Source: Anaerolineales bacterium (GTDB lineage: Bacteria > Chloroflexota > Anaerolineae > Anaerolineales > Villigracilaceae). Taken from it: a stretch of 64,000 bases of DNA. Of this stretch, positions 50,696-58,123 are shown piece after piece. The stretch lies in contig JACKAW010000003.1 of NCBI GenBank assembly GCA_020634885.1, positions 1-64,000 on the forward strand, written 5' to 3'. The notes under the pieces were generated by a model, which saw only the letters and a list, made by a program, of their open reading frames with translations, was not told where the DNA came from and made no database searches. Position numbers and translations under genes: made by a program. Positions within the stretch are counted from its first letter, which is position 1. Every line of letters starts with the position of its first letter.

Positions 50696-51364
50696 ATGAA
50701 TACTAAATTTCTTTCTTATCTCATTTCTCTGCTCACGCCGCTCATGTTGGTCGGCTTTGCCTTGCGAATTCTGCTTACCCCGTTGTATTACAGTGTTGAA
50801 TACAATATGCCCTACTTCCCAAAGGACGAATACGGCTTCACAAAGGAAGACCGTCTGCAATGGGCAAAACCTTCGGTGGAGTACCTCGTCAACAGCGCAG
50901 ATATTTCCTATCTCGGCGACCTTCAATTTGAAGACGGCACTCCCATATACAACGAACGCGAACTCAGCCACATGCACGATGTGAAAGGGGTAGTACAAGG
51001 GGCATTGCGGGCTTGGTATGCCGCAACCATCATCCTTTTAATTTTGGCGGCTTTTGCCGTGCGCAGTAAATGGACGGGCGAGTACCTCAACGGGTTACGG
51101 CGCGGCGGCTGGTGGATGATGGGGCTGGCGGTGACACTCGGCTTAATCTCCGGCGCGGGCATTCTCATTGACCCCAATATTTTCTGGTCTTTCTTTGAAT
51201 GGTTCCACTCCCTATTCTTTGAAGGCGATACCTGGCTCTTCTTCTATTCGGATACCCTCATCCGCCTCTTCCCCATTCGTTTCTGGCAGGATGCCGTTAT
51301 TACGCTGGCAGTCATTGCCCTTGGCGGCGGGTTGGGTTTGGCTTTTGGGATCAAAGAAACGTAA
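50696..51364 (+). CDS. TIGR01906 / DUF1461 family membrane protein
   Basis: 222 residues. The N-terminal span (LISLLTPLMLVGFALRILL), an outer segment with YGFTKEDRLQWAKPSVEYL and LSHMHDVKGVV, and three later spans match DUF1461 (TIGR01906), a family of unknown function. FDPNIFW-like ILIDPNIFWSFFEWFHSLFF is the other landmark. It lies 24 nt after the preceding gene. Confidence 0.85.
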   Translation: MNTKFLSYLISLLTPLMLVGFALRILLTPLYYSVEYNMPYFPKDEYGFTKEDRLQWAKPSVEYLVNSADISYLGDLQFEDGTPIYNERELSHMHDVKGVVQGALRAWYAATIILLILAAFAVRSKWTGEYLNGLRRGGWWMMGLAVTLGLISGAGILIDPNIFWSFFEWFHSLFFEGDTWLFFYSDTLIRLFPIRFWQDAVITLAVIALGGGLGLAFGIKET

Positions 51365-51365
51365 A

Positions 51366-52241
51366 ATGGGAACGCCTGAGCAGGCTGCCTTACAAGCGTA
51401 TGGAATGTCTCTTGATGAGGCGATCCGTCTTACAGATGCGCATACCCTGACCGTGCAGGGATGGTTAGCCTCTCGAAGCCCAAATGCTGAAAAATTTGAA
51501 GGACTTGGCGTCCGTGCGTCATCGACTGGGTATAAAGTTCAACTTCTCAACCTGGCGTTGGGGTGCGGGTTTCCAGAACAGGTAACAGAAGCAGAAATTT
51601 CGGATGAAATTGAAGCAGTAAAAAACTTTTTCAAACAAAGGAACGTCCCTTGGTATTGGTGGATGAACCGCAACCCTTTGCCAAAAAATATTGGCGCGAT
51701 CCTTGAACAAAACGGGTTGAAATATATTGCACCGCCTTTGCCTGCCATGGTTGCGCCCAATAAGCAGGATGTCCGTTTATTCCCTGACTATCCTTCAAAC
51801 ATTAAGGTATGGCGGGCAGCGTCCATTCATGATTTGCAAATGGCGAGCAAAATTCGGAGAATTGCGTTTGGCTTTCCTGAAGGGGAAGCGCTCGCGTATT
51901 TTGAAGCGATGGAGTCAGATTGGCTTTCAGACGAGAGTCCGGCTCGGTTATATCTCGCAGGCTTGACTGAGTCTGAGCCGGTGTCCATCGGAGCCGTCAT
52001 CCATGCGTTGGGCATCCCCGGCATTTATGTGATGGCGACTTTGCCAGAATACCATCGCAAGGGATTTGGCAAGTCGATCTTGACGCGGTTACTGGCTGAA
52101 GCGGCGAGGTCTGATGGTAAAATCGTCGCCCTTACGGCAAGTAAGGCCGGGGCTGGTTTGTACGCTCAATTTGGTTTTAAGCAAATATTCGGCTTTGATT
52201 TTTATTCGATTAAGAAGACGGACCTCAAGTTCTACTTTTAG
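51366..52241 (+). CDS. GNAT-family N-acetyltransferase
   Basis: 291 residues from MGTPEQAALQAYG, 1 nt after the preceding stop; the frame is open into that gene but the extension is its shadow. The first ~150 residues are a diverged N-domain. The C-terminal GNAT fold has GIYVMATLPEYHRKGFGKSI, with the acetyl-CoA loop RKGFGK at about 235, and ASKAGAGLYAQFGFK. It transfers an acetyl group to an unknown amine. Confidence 0.85.
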   Translation: MGTPEQAALQAYGMSLDEAIRLTDAHTLTVQGWLASRSPNAEKFEGLGVRASSTGYKVQLLNLALGCGFPEQVTEAEISDEIEAVKNFFKQRNVPWYWWMNRNPLPKNIGAILEQNGLKYIAPPLPAMVAPNKQDVRLFPDYPSNIKVWRAASIHDLQMASKIRRIAFGFPEGEALAYFEAMESDWLSDESPARLYLAGLTESEPVSIGAVIHALGIPGIYVMATLPEYHRKGFGKSILTRLLAEAARSDGKIVALTASKAGAGLYAQFGFKQIFGFDFYSIKKTDLKFYF

Positions 52242-52319
52242 CAGCACTGCCTGAAATGGGGCTTCGGGAGCCTAAATTCCTTATGAAGGATGTTTAATGG
52301 GATGCGTTTCTACATGATG

Positions 52320-52325
52320 TATAAT
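52320..52325 (+). promoter_or_regulatory. -10 box of fabG
   Basis: TATAAT 19 nt before the ATG; AGAGGAG lies between. It probably drives the fabG-tatC cluster. Confidence 0.5.
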
Positions 52326-52344
52326 TTCAACAGAGGAGCCTTTA

Positions 52345-53103
52345 ATGTCTTTCAAATTATCGTTGGAAAATAAAGTAGCGGTGGTTACCGGCGGTTCACG
52401 TGGAATTGGACGCGCCATTGCTTTGGAATTTGCCGAGCGCGGCGCGGCAGTTGTTGTGAATTACAACAGTTCGCCCGATGCGGCTGAAGAAGTGGTGAAA
52501 AAGATCCAAGAGGCAGGCGGTAAAGCGGCTGCATTCAAGGCAGATGTTTCAGACTTTAAACAGGCGGAATCGCTTGTGAAGTTTGCAGTGGATACGTTTG
52601 GCGATTTGAGCATTCTTGTGAACAACGCGGGTATTACACGCGATCAGTTAATCATGATGATGCCCGAAACAGATTGGGACGCCGTTATTAATACCAATTT
52701 GAAAAGCACATTTAATTGCTCGAAAGCGGCGGTCAAACACATGATGCGAAAACGTACCGGTCGCATTATTAATATGGCATCGGTTGCCGGGCAAATGGGC
52801 AACCCCGGGCAGACGAATTACTCTGCTTCCAAGGGCGGGCAGATCGCTTTTACCAAGGCGTTGGCGCGCGAAGTGGCGGGGCGCAATATCACCGTCAATG
52901 CCATTGCGCCGGGATTTGTGGATACTGAAATTTTGGATGCGATGTCGCCTGAGACGTTGGAAGCCGCGCTTAAACTTGTGCCGCTTGGACGCAAAGGGAA
53001 GCCCGAAGAGATCGCTTTTACGGCGGCATTTCTCGCTGCCGATGGTGCCGCGTACATTACCGGGCAGGTTCTCGGTGTGGACGGCGGCATGGCAATGATG
53101 TAG
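52345..53103 (+). CDS. fabG: 3-oxoacyl-ACP reductase
   Basis: 252 residues, classical SDR. VVTGGSRGIGRAIA at 14-27, NNAGITRDQL, SVAGQMGNPGQTNYSASKGG with the YxxxK pair, and PGFVDTEI. FabG reduces beta-ketoacyl-ACP in fatty acid synthesis; other fab genes are absent here. An acetoacetyl-CoA reductase role is a weaker alternative. AGAGGAG lies 8 nt before the ATG. Confidence 0.9.
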   Translation: MSFKLSLENKVAVVTGGSRGIGRAIALEFAERGAAVVVNYNSSPDAAEEVVKKIQEAGGKAAAFKADVSDFKQAESLVKFAVDTFGDLSILVNNAGITRDQLIMMMPETDWDAVINTNLKSTFNCSKAAVKHMMRKRTGRIINMASVAGQMGNPGQTNYSASKGGQIAFTKALAREVAGRNITVNAIAPGFVDTEILDAMSPETLEAALKLVPLGRKGKPEEIAFTAAFLAADGAAYITGQVLGVDGGMAMM

Positions 53104-53125
53104 CCAGATTTTACAGGAGTTAGAA

Positions 53126-53473
53126 ATGTCTGAAAACACACAAGGCAAAACCACTGTATCACCCGAAGTACTGACCACGATTGCCAGCATGGCTGCGCTT
53201 GAGGTTCCGGGCGTCAGCCGCCTGGCACAGGTAAGCGGCGGTGTTAATCGTCTCTTTCGGCGCGGCACCAGTGACGGGGTCCGCATTGAAACGAAGGACA
53301 ACTTCGTTCTCATTGACTTGTTCCTGATCCTTAAAGACGGCATCAATATCCGTGAAGTAGGACGCCATGTTCAGCAAAACGTAGCCCGCTCCGTGCAGGA
53401 GATGGTTGGCATGGAAGTTGGCGAGGTGAATGTTCATGTGGAAGATATTGACTTTGAAGGAACTGAGGAATAG
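53126..53473 (+). CDS. Asp23/Gls24 family envelope stress protein
   Basis: 115 residues. TTIASMAALEVPGVSRLAQV and a repeated beta-alpha-beta with GMEVGEVNVHVEDIDF mark the Asp23 family. Proteins of this family sit at the membrane of Gram-positive cells and respond to envelope stress, and the gene next to nusB is a common arrangement. Good AGGAG site before the ATG. Confidence 0.9.
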   Translation: MSENTQGKTTVSPEVLTTIASMAALEVPGVSRLAQVSGGVNRLFRRGTSDGVRIETKDNFVLIDLFLILKDGINIREVGRHVQQNVARSVQEMVGMEVGEVNVHVEDIDFEGTEE

Positions 53474-53476
53474 GAA

Positions 53477-53935
53477 ATGAAACCGCGAACCCAGGCGCGT
53501 TCGATCGCCTTGCAAGTGTTGTACGAAACAGATCTTTCCACGCACCTGCCAGGCGATGTCTTGCAACTGCGGCTCGAAGAAACCACCCTGTCGCTTGACT
53601 TGGTGGAGTTTGCACGCGGCATTATCTTTGGGGTAATGCCCATTCGTGATCACTTGGATCATGTGATCGCAAAGTACGCGCCTGAATGGCCCATGGATCA
53701 GGTCGCGGCGATTGACCGTAATATTTTACGGATGGCTTGTTGGGAATTCGCAGTTTCGCGCGAAACGCCTGTAAAAGTCGCCATTAATGAGGCGGTGGAA
53801 CTGGCAAAGCTTTTCGGCTCCGATTCAACGGCTCGCTTTGTAAACGGTGTGTTGGGAACTTTGGTGAAACACGAACAGGAACTCCGCGAAGTTTTAAAGA
53901 ATGAAATTTCGCAAACCAGCAATTTGGAATCATAA
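53477..53935 (+). CDS. nusB: Transcription antitermination factor NusB
   Basis: 152 residues, all helical: RTQARSIALQVLYETDL at the N-terminus and AAIDRNILRMACWEF, VAINEAVELAKLFGSDSTARFVNG toward the end. It binds boxA RNA with S10 in rRNA transcription. It starts 3 nt after the Asp23 stop. Confidence 0.94.
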   Translation: MKPRTQARSIALQVLYETDLSTHLPGDVLQLRLEETTLSLDLVEFARGIIFGVMPIRDHLDHVIAKYAPEWPMDQVAAIDRNILRMACWEFAVSRETPVKVAINEAVELAKLFGSDSTARFVNGVLGTLVKHEQELREVLKNEISQTSNLES

Positions 53936-53938
53936 TTT

Positions 53939-54337
53939 ATGGAAATACTTGGCATTGGCTTGCCCGAACTTATTTTTATCTTTATCATTGCATTGCTTAT
54001 TTTAGGACCGAGAGACATGCAAAAATCAGCCAAAACGGTGGGGATATGGTTGAATAAATTTATCAACTCGAACGCGTATCGAATCTTGAAAAACTCATCG
54101 AATGAGATCAAGAATATGTCCACCAACCTGATGCGCGAGGCAAATATGGAAATGCAAAAGACCGATGCGCAGATCCGCAAGGAAATGCAGCTGGATCCAC
54201 GTGTTTCAAAGTTTGTGGTCAATTCTGACGGCGACCGTCCCATGGGTGTTCACAATATGAAAACCGCACAAAAGCAGGAAGAACCGGCTCCGGCTGCAGA
54301 AACAACGCCCGAAAGCGATTCCAAACAAGATGCGTAA
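53939..54337 (+). CDS. Twin-arginine translocase TatA/TatB-type subunit
   Basis: 132 residues. One N-terminal span (LPELIFIFIIALLILGPRDM) with the Gly-Pro hinge, an amphipathic helix (KSAKTVGIWLNKFINS), a longer helical part and a Pro/Glu/Ala tail. The length and the long helical part are more TatB-like. The tatC start overlaps its end by 8 nt. Confidence 0.9.
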   Translation: MEILGIGLPELIFIFIIALLILGPRDMQKSAKTVGIWLNKFINSNAYRILKNSSNEIKNMSTNLMREANMEMQKTDAQIRKEMQLDPRVSKFVVNSDGDRPMGVHNMKTAQKQEEPAPAAETTPESDSKQDA

Positions 54338-55271
54338 GTTCTTTGATACCGTCTGGCGGGTCATCAAGTTCCCGTTCGTTTTGATCTATAACATCCTTGC
54401 CTTTCCGTTTCGAAAAATACAGCAATTTTTAAATTTTTTGAATACAGAACCTCAAGAGCACCAACTGCTGGATACGCTTATTGACCTCACAAAAGAAGCC
54501 GATGCGCGTGAGGATTTCATTATGCATCTGGAGGCGTTTCGCATGCACCTCCTGCGCTCAATTGTGGTGCTGGCGCTGTTCGTAATTGGCGCGTTTTGGG
54601 TTTCTGAATCTGTAATGAGTTTTCTCGCTGCGCCTGTAGGGGGCTTAAAGGAATTACAAGCCATTCAAGTAACAGAAGAAATCGGCGTTTTTATGCGGGT
54701 CGCAATGACAGTTGGCATTGCGGCTGCTTTCCCCTATATTGCGTTTGAACTTTGGTACTTTGCAGCGGCGGGATTAAGACCGTACGAGAAAAAGATGGGG
54801 CTGGTGGGCATCCCCTTTGCGTCTATCCTTTTTCTACTGGGTATGGCGTTTACATATTATGTCATGCTTCCGGCTGCCCTGCCGTTTTTGGGGAGTTTCA
54901 CAGCTATTTCGCAATTCTGGTCGGCGAAAGAATACTTTGGGTTTGTCACCGGGTTGATGTTCTGGATCGGCATTTTTTTTGAATTTCCACTTGTCATTTA
55001 TGTGTTAACTTCCATCGGTCTGGTTCAGCCGAAGTTTCTTGCCGATCAGTGGCGGCTGGCAGTGGTCATCATCTCAGTTCTTGCTGCCGCCATCACCCCC
55101 ACTGTAGACCCCATTAATATGGGGTTGGTCATGGCTCCAATGACCATTCTCTATTTCATCAGCATTGGCTTGAGTTACATCGCAGCATCCATACGCGTGA
55201 AGAGAAATGCTGAAAAAGCGAAGGCTAAAAATGACAGCCCTGCCACGGTCATAGATGACCGGCTCGGATAA
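54330..55271 (+). CDS. tatC: Twin-arginine translocase TatC, N-terminally extended
   Basis: 313 residues. The canonical start of TatC appears only at ~62 (EDFIMHLEAFRMHLLRSIVV), so the first ~60 residues are extra, with an amphipathic or hydrophobic segment (VWRVIKFPFVLIYNILAFPF). Six spans then follow (GIAAAFPYIAFELWYFAAAG, PYEKKMG, LAAAITPTVDPINMG). TatC is the receptor for twin-arginine signal peptides. HLEAFR replaces the usual HLEELR. Confidence 0.93.
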   Translation: MRKFFDTVWRVIKFPFVLIYNILAFPFRKIQQFLNFLNTEPQEHQLLDTLIDLTKEADAREDFIMHLEAFRMHLLRSIVVLALFVIGAFWVSESVMSFLAAPVGGLKELQAIQVTEEIGVFMRVAMTVGIAAAFPYIAFELWYFAAAGLRPYEKKMGLVGIPFASILFLLGMAFTYYVMLPAALPFLGSFTAISQFWSAKEYFGFVTGLMFWIGIFFEFPLVIYVLTSIGLVQPKFLADQWRLAVVIISVLAAAITPTVDPINMGLVMAPMTILYFISIGLSYIAASIRVKRNAEKAKAKNDSPATVIDDRLG

Positions 55272-55329
55272 ACGACTTTCGGGTAAGTCATGCTCAAAAC
55301 GTTGTAACCCATGAATAGAGTCTGTTTAC

Positions 55330-55366
55330 GCAAGTGACAGTCACCCGCGAGGAGGCTGTCACTTGC
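55330..55366. repeat. Inverted repeat after tatC
   Basis: GCAAGTGACAG and CTGTCACTTGC form an 11-bp stem, with a second partial copy of the motif (TCACC) in the loop. No T-run. The 11-mer GTGACAGTCAC within it recurs in the terminator at 60708. Confidence 0.55.
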
Positions 55367-55395
55367 GCCTATTTGCAGAGGAGAAGAGTGAAAGA

Positions 55396-57933
55396 ATGAA
55401 AGGTTCGTCAAAGATATTTCAACGCTGGGCTGTAGCGGCGGTCATCCTGGTTTTGACAGGACAGGCGTGTACGCTCTCCTTGTTTGACCCATCGAACATT
55501 AATTTTGGCAGCCCTGCCACACCTACACCTGGGTTTAATATTGCAACCAGCACCCCCTACCCTGCGGCTCAAACCACATTTACCGTTACCCTGCCCGAGC
55601 CGTTACTGGCGGGTGAATCTGTAGCTTTGGTTGTTTTGGACGAAGTGACGGGACTTGCGCTCAACACCACGCAATACCCACTCAACCCACGGGATACCCT
55701 CACCTACACAGGGACTCTGCCGCTGCCGATCAATTCGGTGGTCAAGTACCGTTACATCCGCACCGGCGGGACGGGGGTTGCAGTTGAAGATACAACCTAC
55801 GGCGAGATCGTCCGTTACCGCCTTTACAAGGCAGCCGGGCCCGGCGAAGTGCAGGATATCGTCGCTGACTGGAGCGACAAAACGTATTCCCGCCCTACGG
55901 GCTCGATCCTTGGTCAGGTTTACAATGCCGAAACGAACGCTCCCATGCCCAACATCATGGTCACGGCTGGCGGGATACAACACATCACAGATTCGATGGG
56001 GCGCTTTGAACTGACAGGGCTTCCGGTTGGCACACACCAACTGGCTGCCTATAGCCTCGATGGGCTTTCCCTGCCATTTCAGCAGGGCGCAGTCGTTGTA
56101 GAAAACATTCCCACAATTGTAGATTTGCGCATCAAACCGACCCGCCTTGTTAACGTCACGTTCTATGTCGCCGTACCGCAGGATACCGTTCCGGGAGTCC
56201 CCGTCCGCATTGCGGGAAACCTGCTGCAATTAGGCAATACCTTCGCCGATTTACAAGGCGGCTTGAGCGTAACCACAGACCGAATGCCCGTAATGAGCTT
56301 GCAGCCTGATGGACGGTATGCCATTACCATGGGACTGCCCGTCGGCGCACATATTCAATACAAGTACACACTTGGCGACGGCTACTGGAATGCAGAACAC
56401 AAAATCAATGGAGGCTGGGTCGTGCGCGACCTGATCGTGCCGGAACAGGATATTACCCTGCAAGACTGGGTGGAAACCTGGTCTGCATCCAGCGACTCCG
56501 GCGCCATCCTTTTTGAGGCGAGTATTCCATCCGTCACCCCTCCCGGCGATATTGTCTACATCCAATTCCATACCTATGGCTGGACAGAACCCATCCCCAT
56601 GTGGCCGCTTGGCAACAACCGTTGGGCGTATAAACTTTATGGCCCTCTCAACTTTATGGGCTCATTCTCCTACCGCTATTGCCGGAATGGTCAGTGCGGC
56701 AGTGCAGACGATAACCAAACCGTGGGCGTTTCACCAACCGGCCGGCAGGCAAACACCAGCATTCTTGGGCAGGATATTCAAGATGTTGTCGGCTCGTGGA
56801 AGTGGTACGAAAACCCCGAAACCTTTGCACTGGTGGGAAGTAACATTACCCCGCGCACTTCCGGTTTTGTAGCCGGTGTGGAATATCACCCATTTTTTCA
56901 ACCCAACTATTCCTATTTTGCGCCGCAGGCATTTGCCAACACCAAAGCCATTGGCTCGAACTTTGCCGTACTTACCCCCAGTTGGACGGTCAGCAGTGTT
57001 TCGCCGCTTCGCTTTGCAACACAGCCCGGTGATGATCCATTTTGGATCGACACTGCCATCATGGTCTCGCAAGCGCGTGGAGTGGGATTAAACGTGGCGC
57101 TCTTCCCCACGCCTCACTTCCCGCCCTCGCCTGATTCATCCACCCCAGCCTATAGCCAGTTTTGGCAAAATGCACCCAAAGACGCCGCATGGTGGCAAAC
57201 ATTCTTCACAAAATACCGCGCCTTCCTTGTCAACTACGCTGACCTTGCCGCTGCAACAGGGGCGCAATCCATCGTCCTCGGCGGCGAGTGGCTCACCCCT
57301 GCCCTGCCCGCCGGACTCATGCCCGATGGGACATCTTCAAACGTCCCCGCAGATGCCGAAGCACAATGGCGAGCTATTATTCAAGATGTCCGCGCTCGCT
57401 TTAAAGGACAGATATTCTGGGCGTTACCATACGAAAAATCTACATTTACCAACCCAACAAACTTTCTGCAAGATGTAGACGGCATCTACCTATTATGGTC
57501 TGTTCCGCTCGCCCCCAGCCCCACCGCCACCAAAGCAGACTTTGCCACAGAAGCCGGACGGCTGCTAGACACCGAAGTGGCGCCCTTCGCATCCTTGATG
57601 GGCAAACCGTTGGTCATTGCAGTTTCTTACCCATCTGCCGCCGGAGCGCAAAGCGGATGCGTAGCCAATGGAGCCGGAAACTGCGTTGAACTCGACGCCC
57701 TCTCACGCCCCAACCCAGACCTCACCAACGCAAGCCTCAACCTGCAAACCCAGGCAGATATTTACGAAGCCATGCTCACCGCCATCAACGCGCGATCATG
57801 GGTCTCTGGGTTTATCAGCCGTGGTTACTACATGCCCGTCACCTTGCAGGATAAATCCACGTCCATTCACGGCAAACCTGCAGCCGATGTGGCATGGTAT
57901 TGGTATCCACGTTTGTTGGGAACTGTGAAGTAA
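55396..57933 (+). CDS. Large lipoprotein with starch-binding-like and CarboxypepD-like domains and a TIM-barrel-like C-terminus
   Basis: 845 residues from MKGSSKIFQRW (GAGGAG upstream; the frame is open 33 nt further). Lipobox at about Cys24 (LTGQAC), a Thr/Pro linker, a CBM20-like beta domain (~58-155: FTVTLPEPLLAGESVALVVL, VVKYRYIRTGG), a carboxypeptidase-regulatory-like insert (~165-240: ILGQVYNAETNAPMPNIMV, GRFELTGLPVGTHQLAAY), two more CBM-like repeats (HIQYKYTLGDGYWNAEHKIN; SFSYRYCRNGQCGSADD), and a C-terminal ~330 residues resembling a glycosidase barrel (GAQSIVLGGEWLTPAL, GQIFWALPYEKS, DGIYLLWSVPL). Probably a surface carbohydrate-acting protein; the reaction is not established. Confidence 0.7.
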   Translation: MKGSSKIFQRWAVAAVILVLTGQACTLSLFDPSNINFGSPATPTPGFNIATSTPYPAAQTTFTVTLPEPLLAGESVALVVLDEVTGLALNTTQYPLNPRDTLTYTGTLPLPINSVVKYRYIRTGGTGVAVEDTTYGEIVRYRLYKAAGPGEVQDIVADWSDKTYSRPTGSILGQVYNAETNAPMPNIMVTAGGIQHITDSMGRFELTGLPVGTHQLAAYSLDGLSLPFQQGAVVVENIPTIVDLRIKPTRLVNVTFYVAVPQDTVPGVPVRIAGNLLQLGNTFADLQGGLSVTTDRMPVMSLQPDGRYAITMGLPVGAHIQYKYTLGDGYWNAEHKINGGWVVRDLIVPEQDITLQDWVETWSASSDSGAILFEASIPSVTPPGDIVYIQFHTYGWTEPIPMWPLGNNRWAYKLYGPLNFMGSFSYRYCRNGQCGSADDNQTVGVSPTGRQANTSILGQDIQDVVGSWKWYENPETFALVGSNITPRTSGFVAGVEYHPFFQPNYSYFAPQAFANTKAIGSNFAVLTPSWTVSSVSPLRFATQPGDDPFWIDTAIMVSQARGVGLNVALFPTPHFPPSPDSSTPAYSQFWQNAPKDAAWWQTFFTKYRAFLVNYADLAAATGAQSIVLGGEWLTPALPAGLMPDGTSSNVPADAEAQWRAIIQDVRARFKGQIFWALPYEKSTFTNPTNFLQDVDGIYLLWSVPLAPSPTATKADFATEAGRLLDTEVAPFASLMGKPLVIAVSYPSAAGAQSGCVANGAGNCVELDALSRPNPDLTNASLNLQTQADIYEAMLTAINARSWVSGFISRGYYMPVTLQDKSTSIHGKPAADVAWYWYPRLLGTVK

Positions 57934-57997
57934 ACCGGTTTTTTTATCTTAACCAATCTGGCTCATGTGTAGAATTTGAGCCGCAGGTCAAAACCTT

Positions 57998-58075
57998 TAA
58001 CGCGAATTTTCCGAATATGGCGAATGGCGCGAAAAGTTCGCGTTATTCGCCCCATTAGCGTAATTCGCGTTAAGT
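57998..58075. repeat. GCGAAT-rich inverted repeat in the penicillin acylase leader
   Basis: AACGCGAATT near the left end is the reverse complement of AATTCGCGTT near the right end. GGCGAATGGCGCGAA and TTCGCGTTATTCGCC form an inner stem. The gap 57934-58123 holds nothing else I can name. Confidence 0.5.
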
Positions 58076-58123
58076 TTTTTGTTCGAAAGTTTAGCAATCC
58101 ATAAAAAATTTCACGGAGGAACT

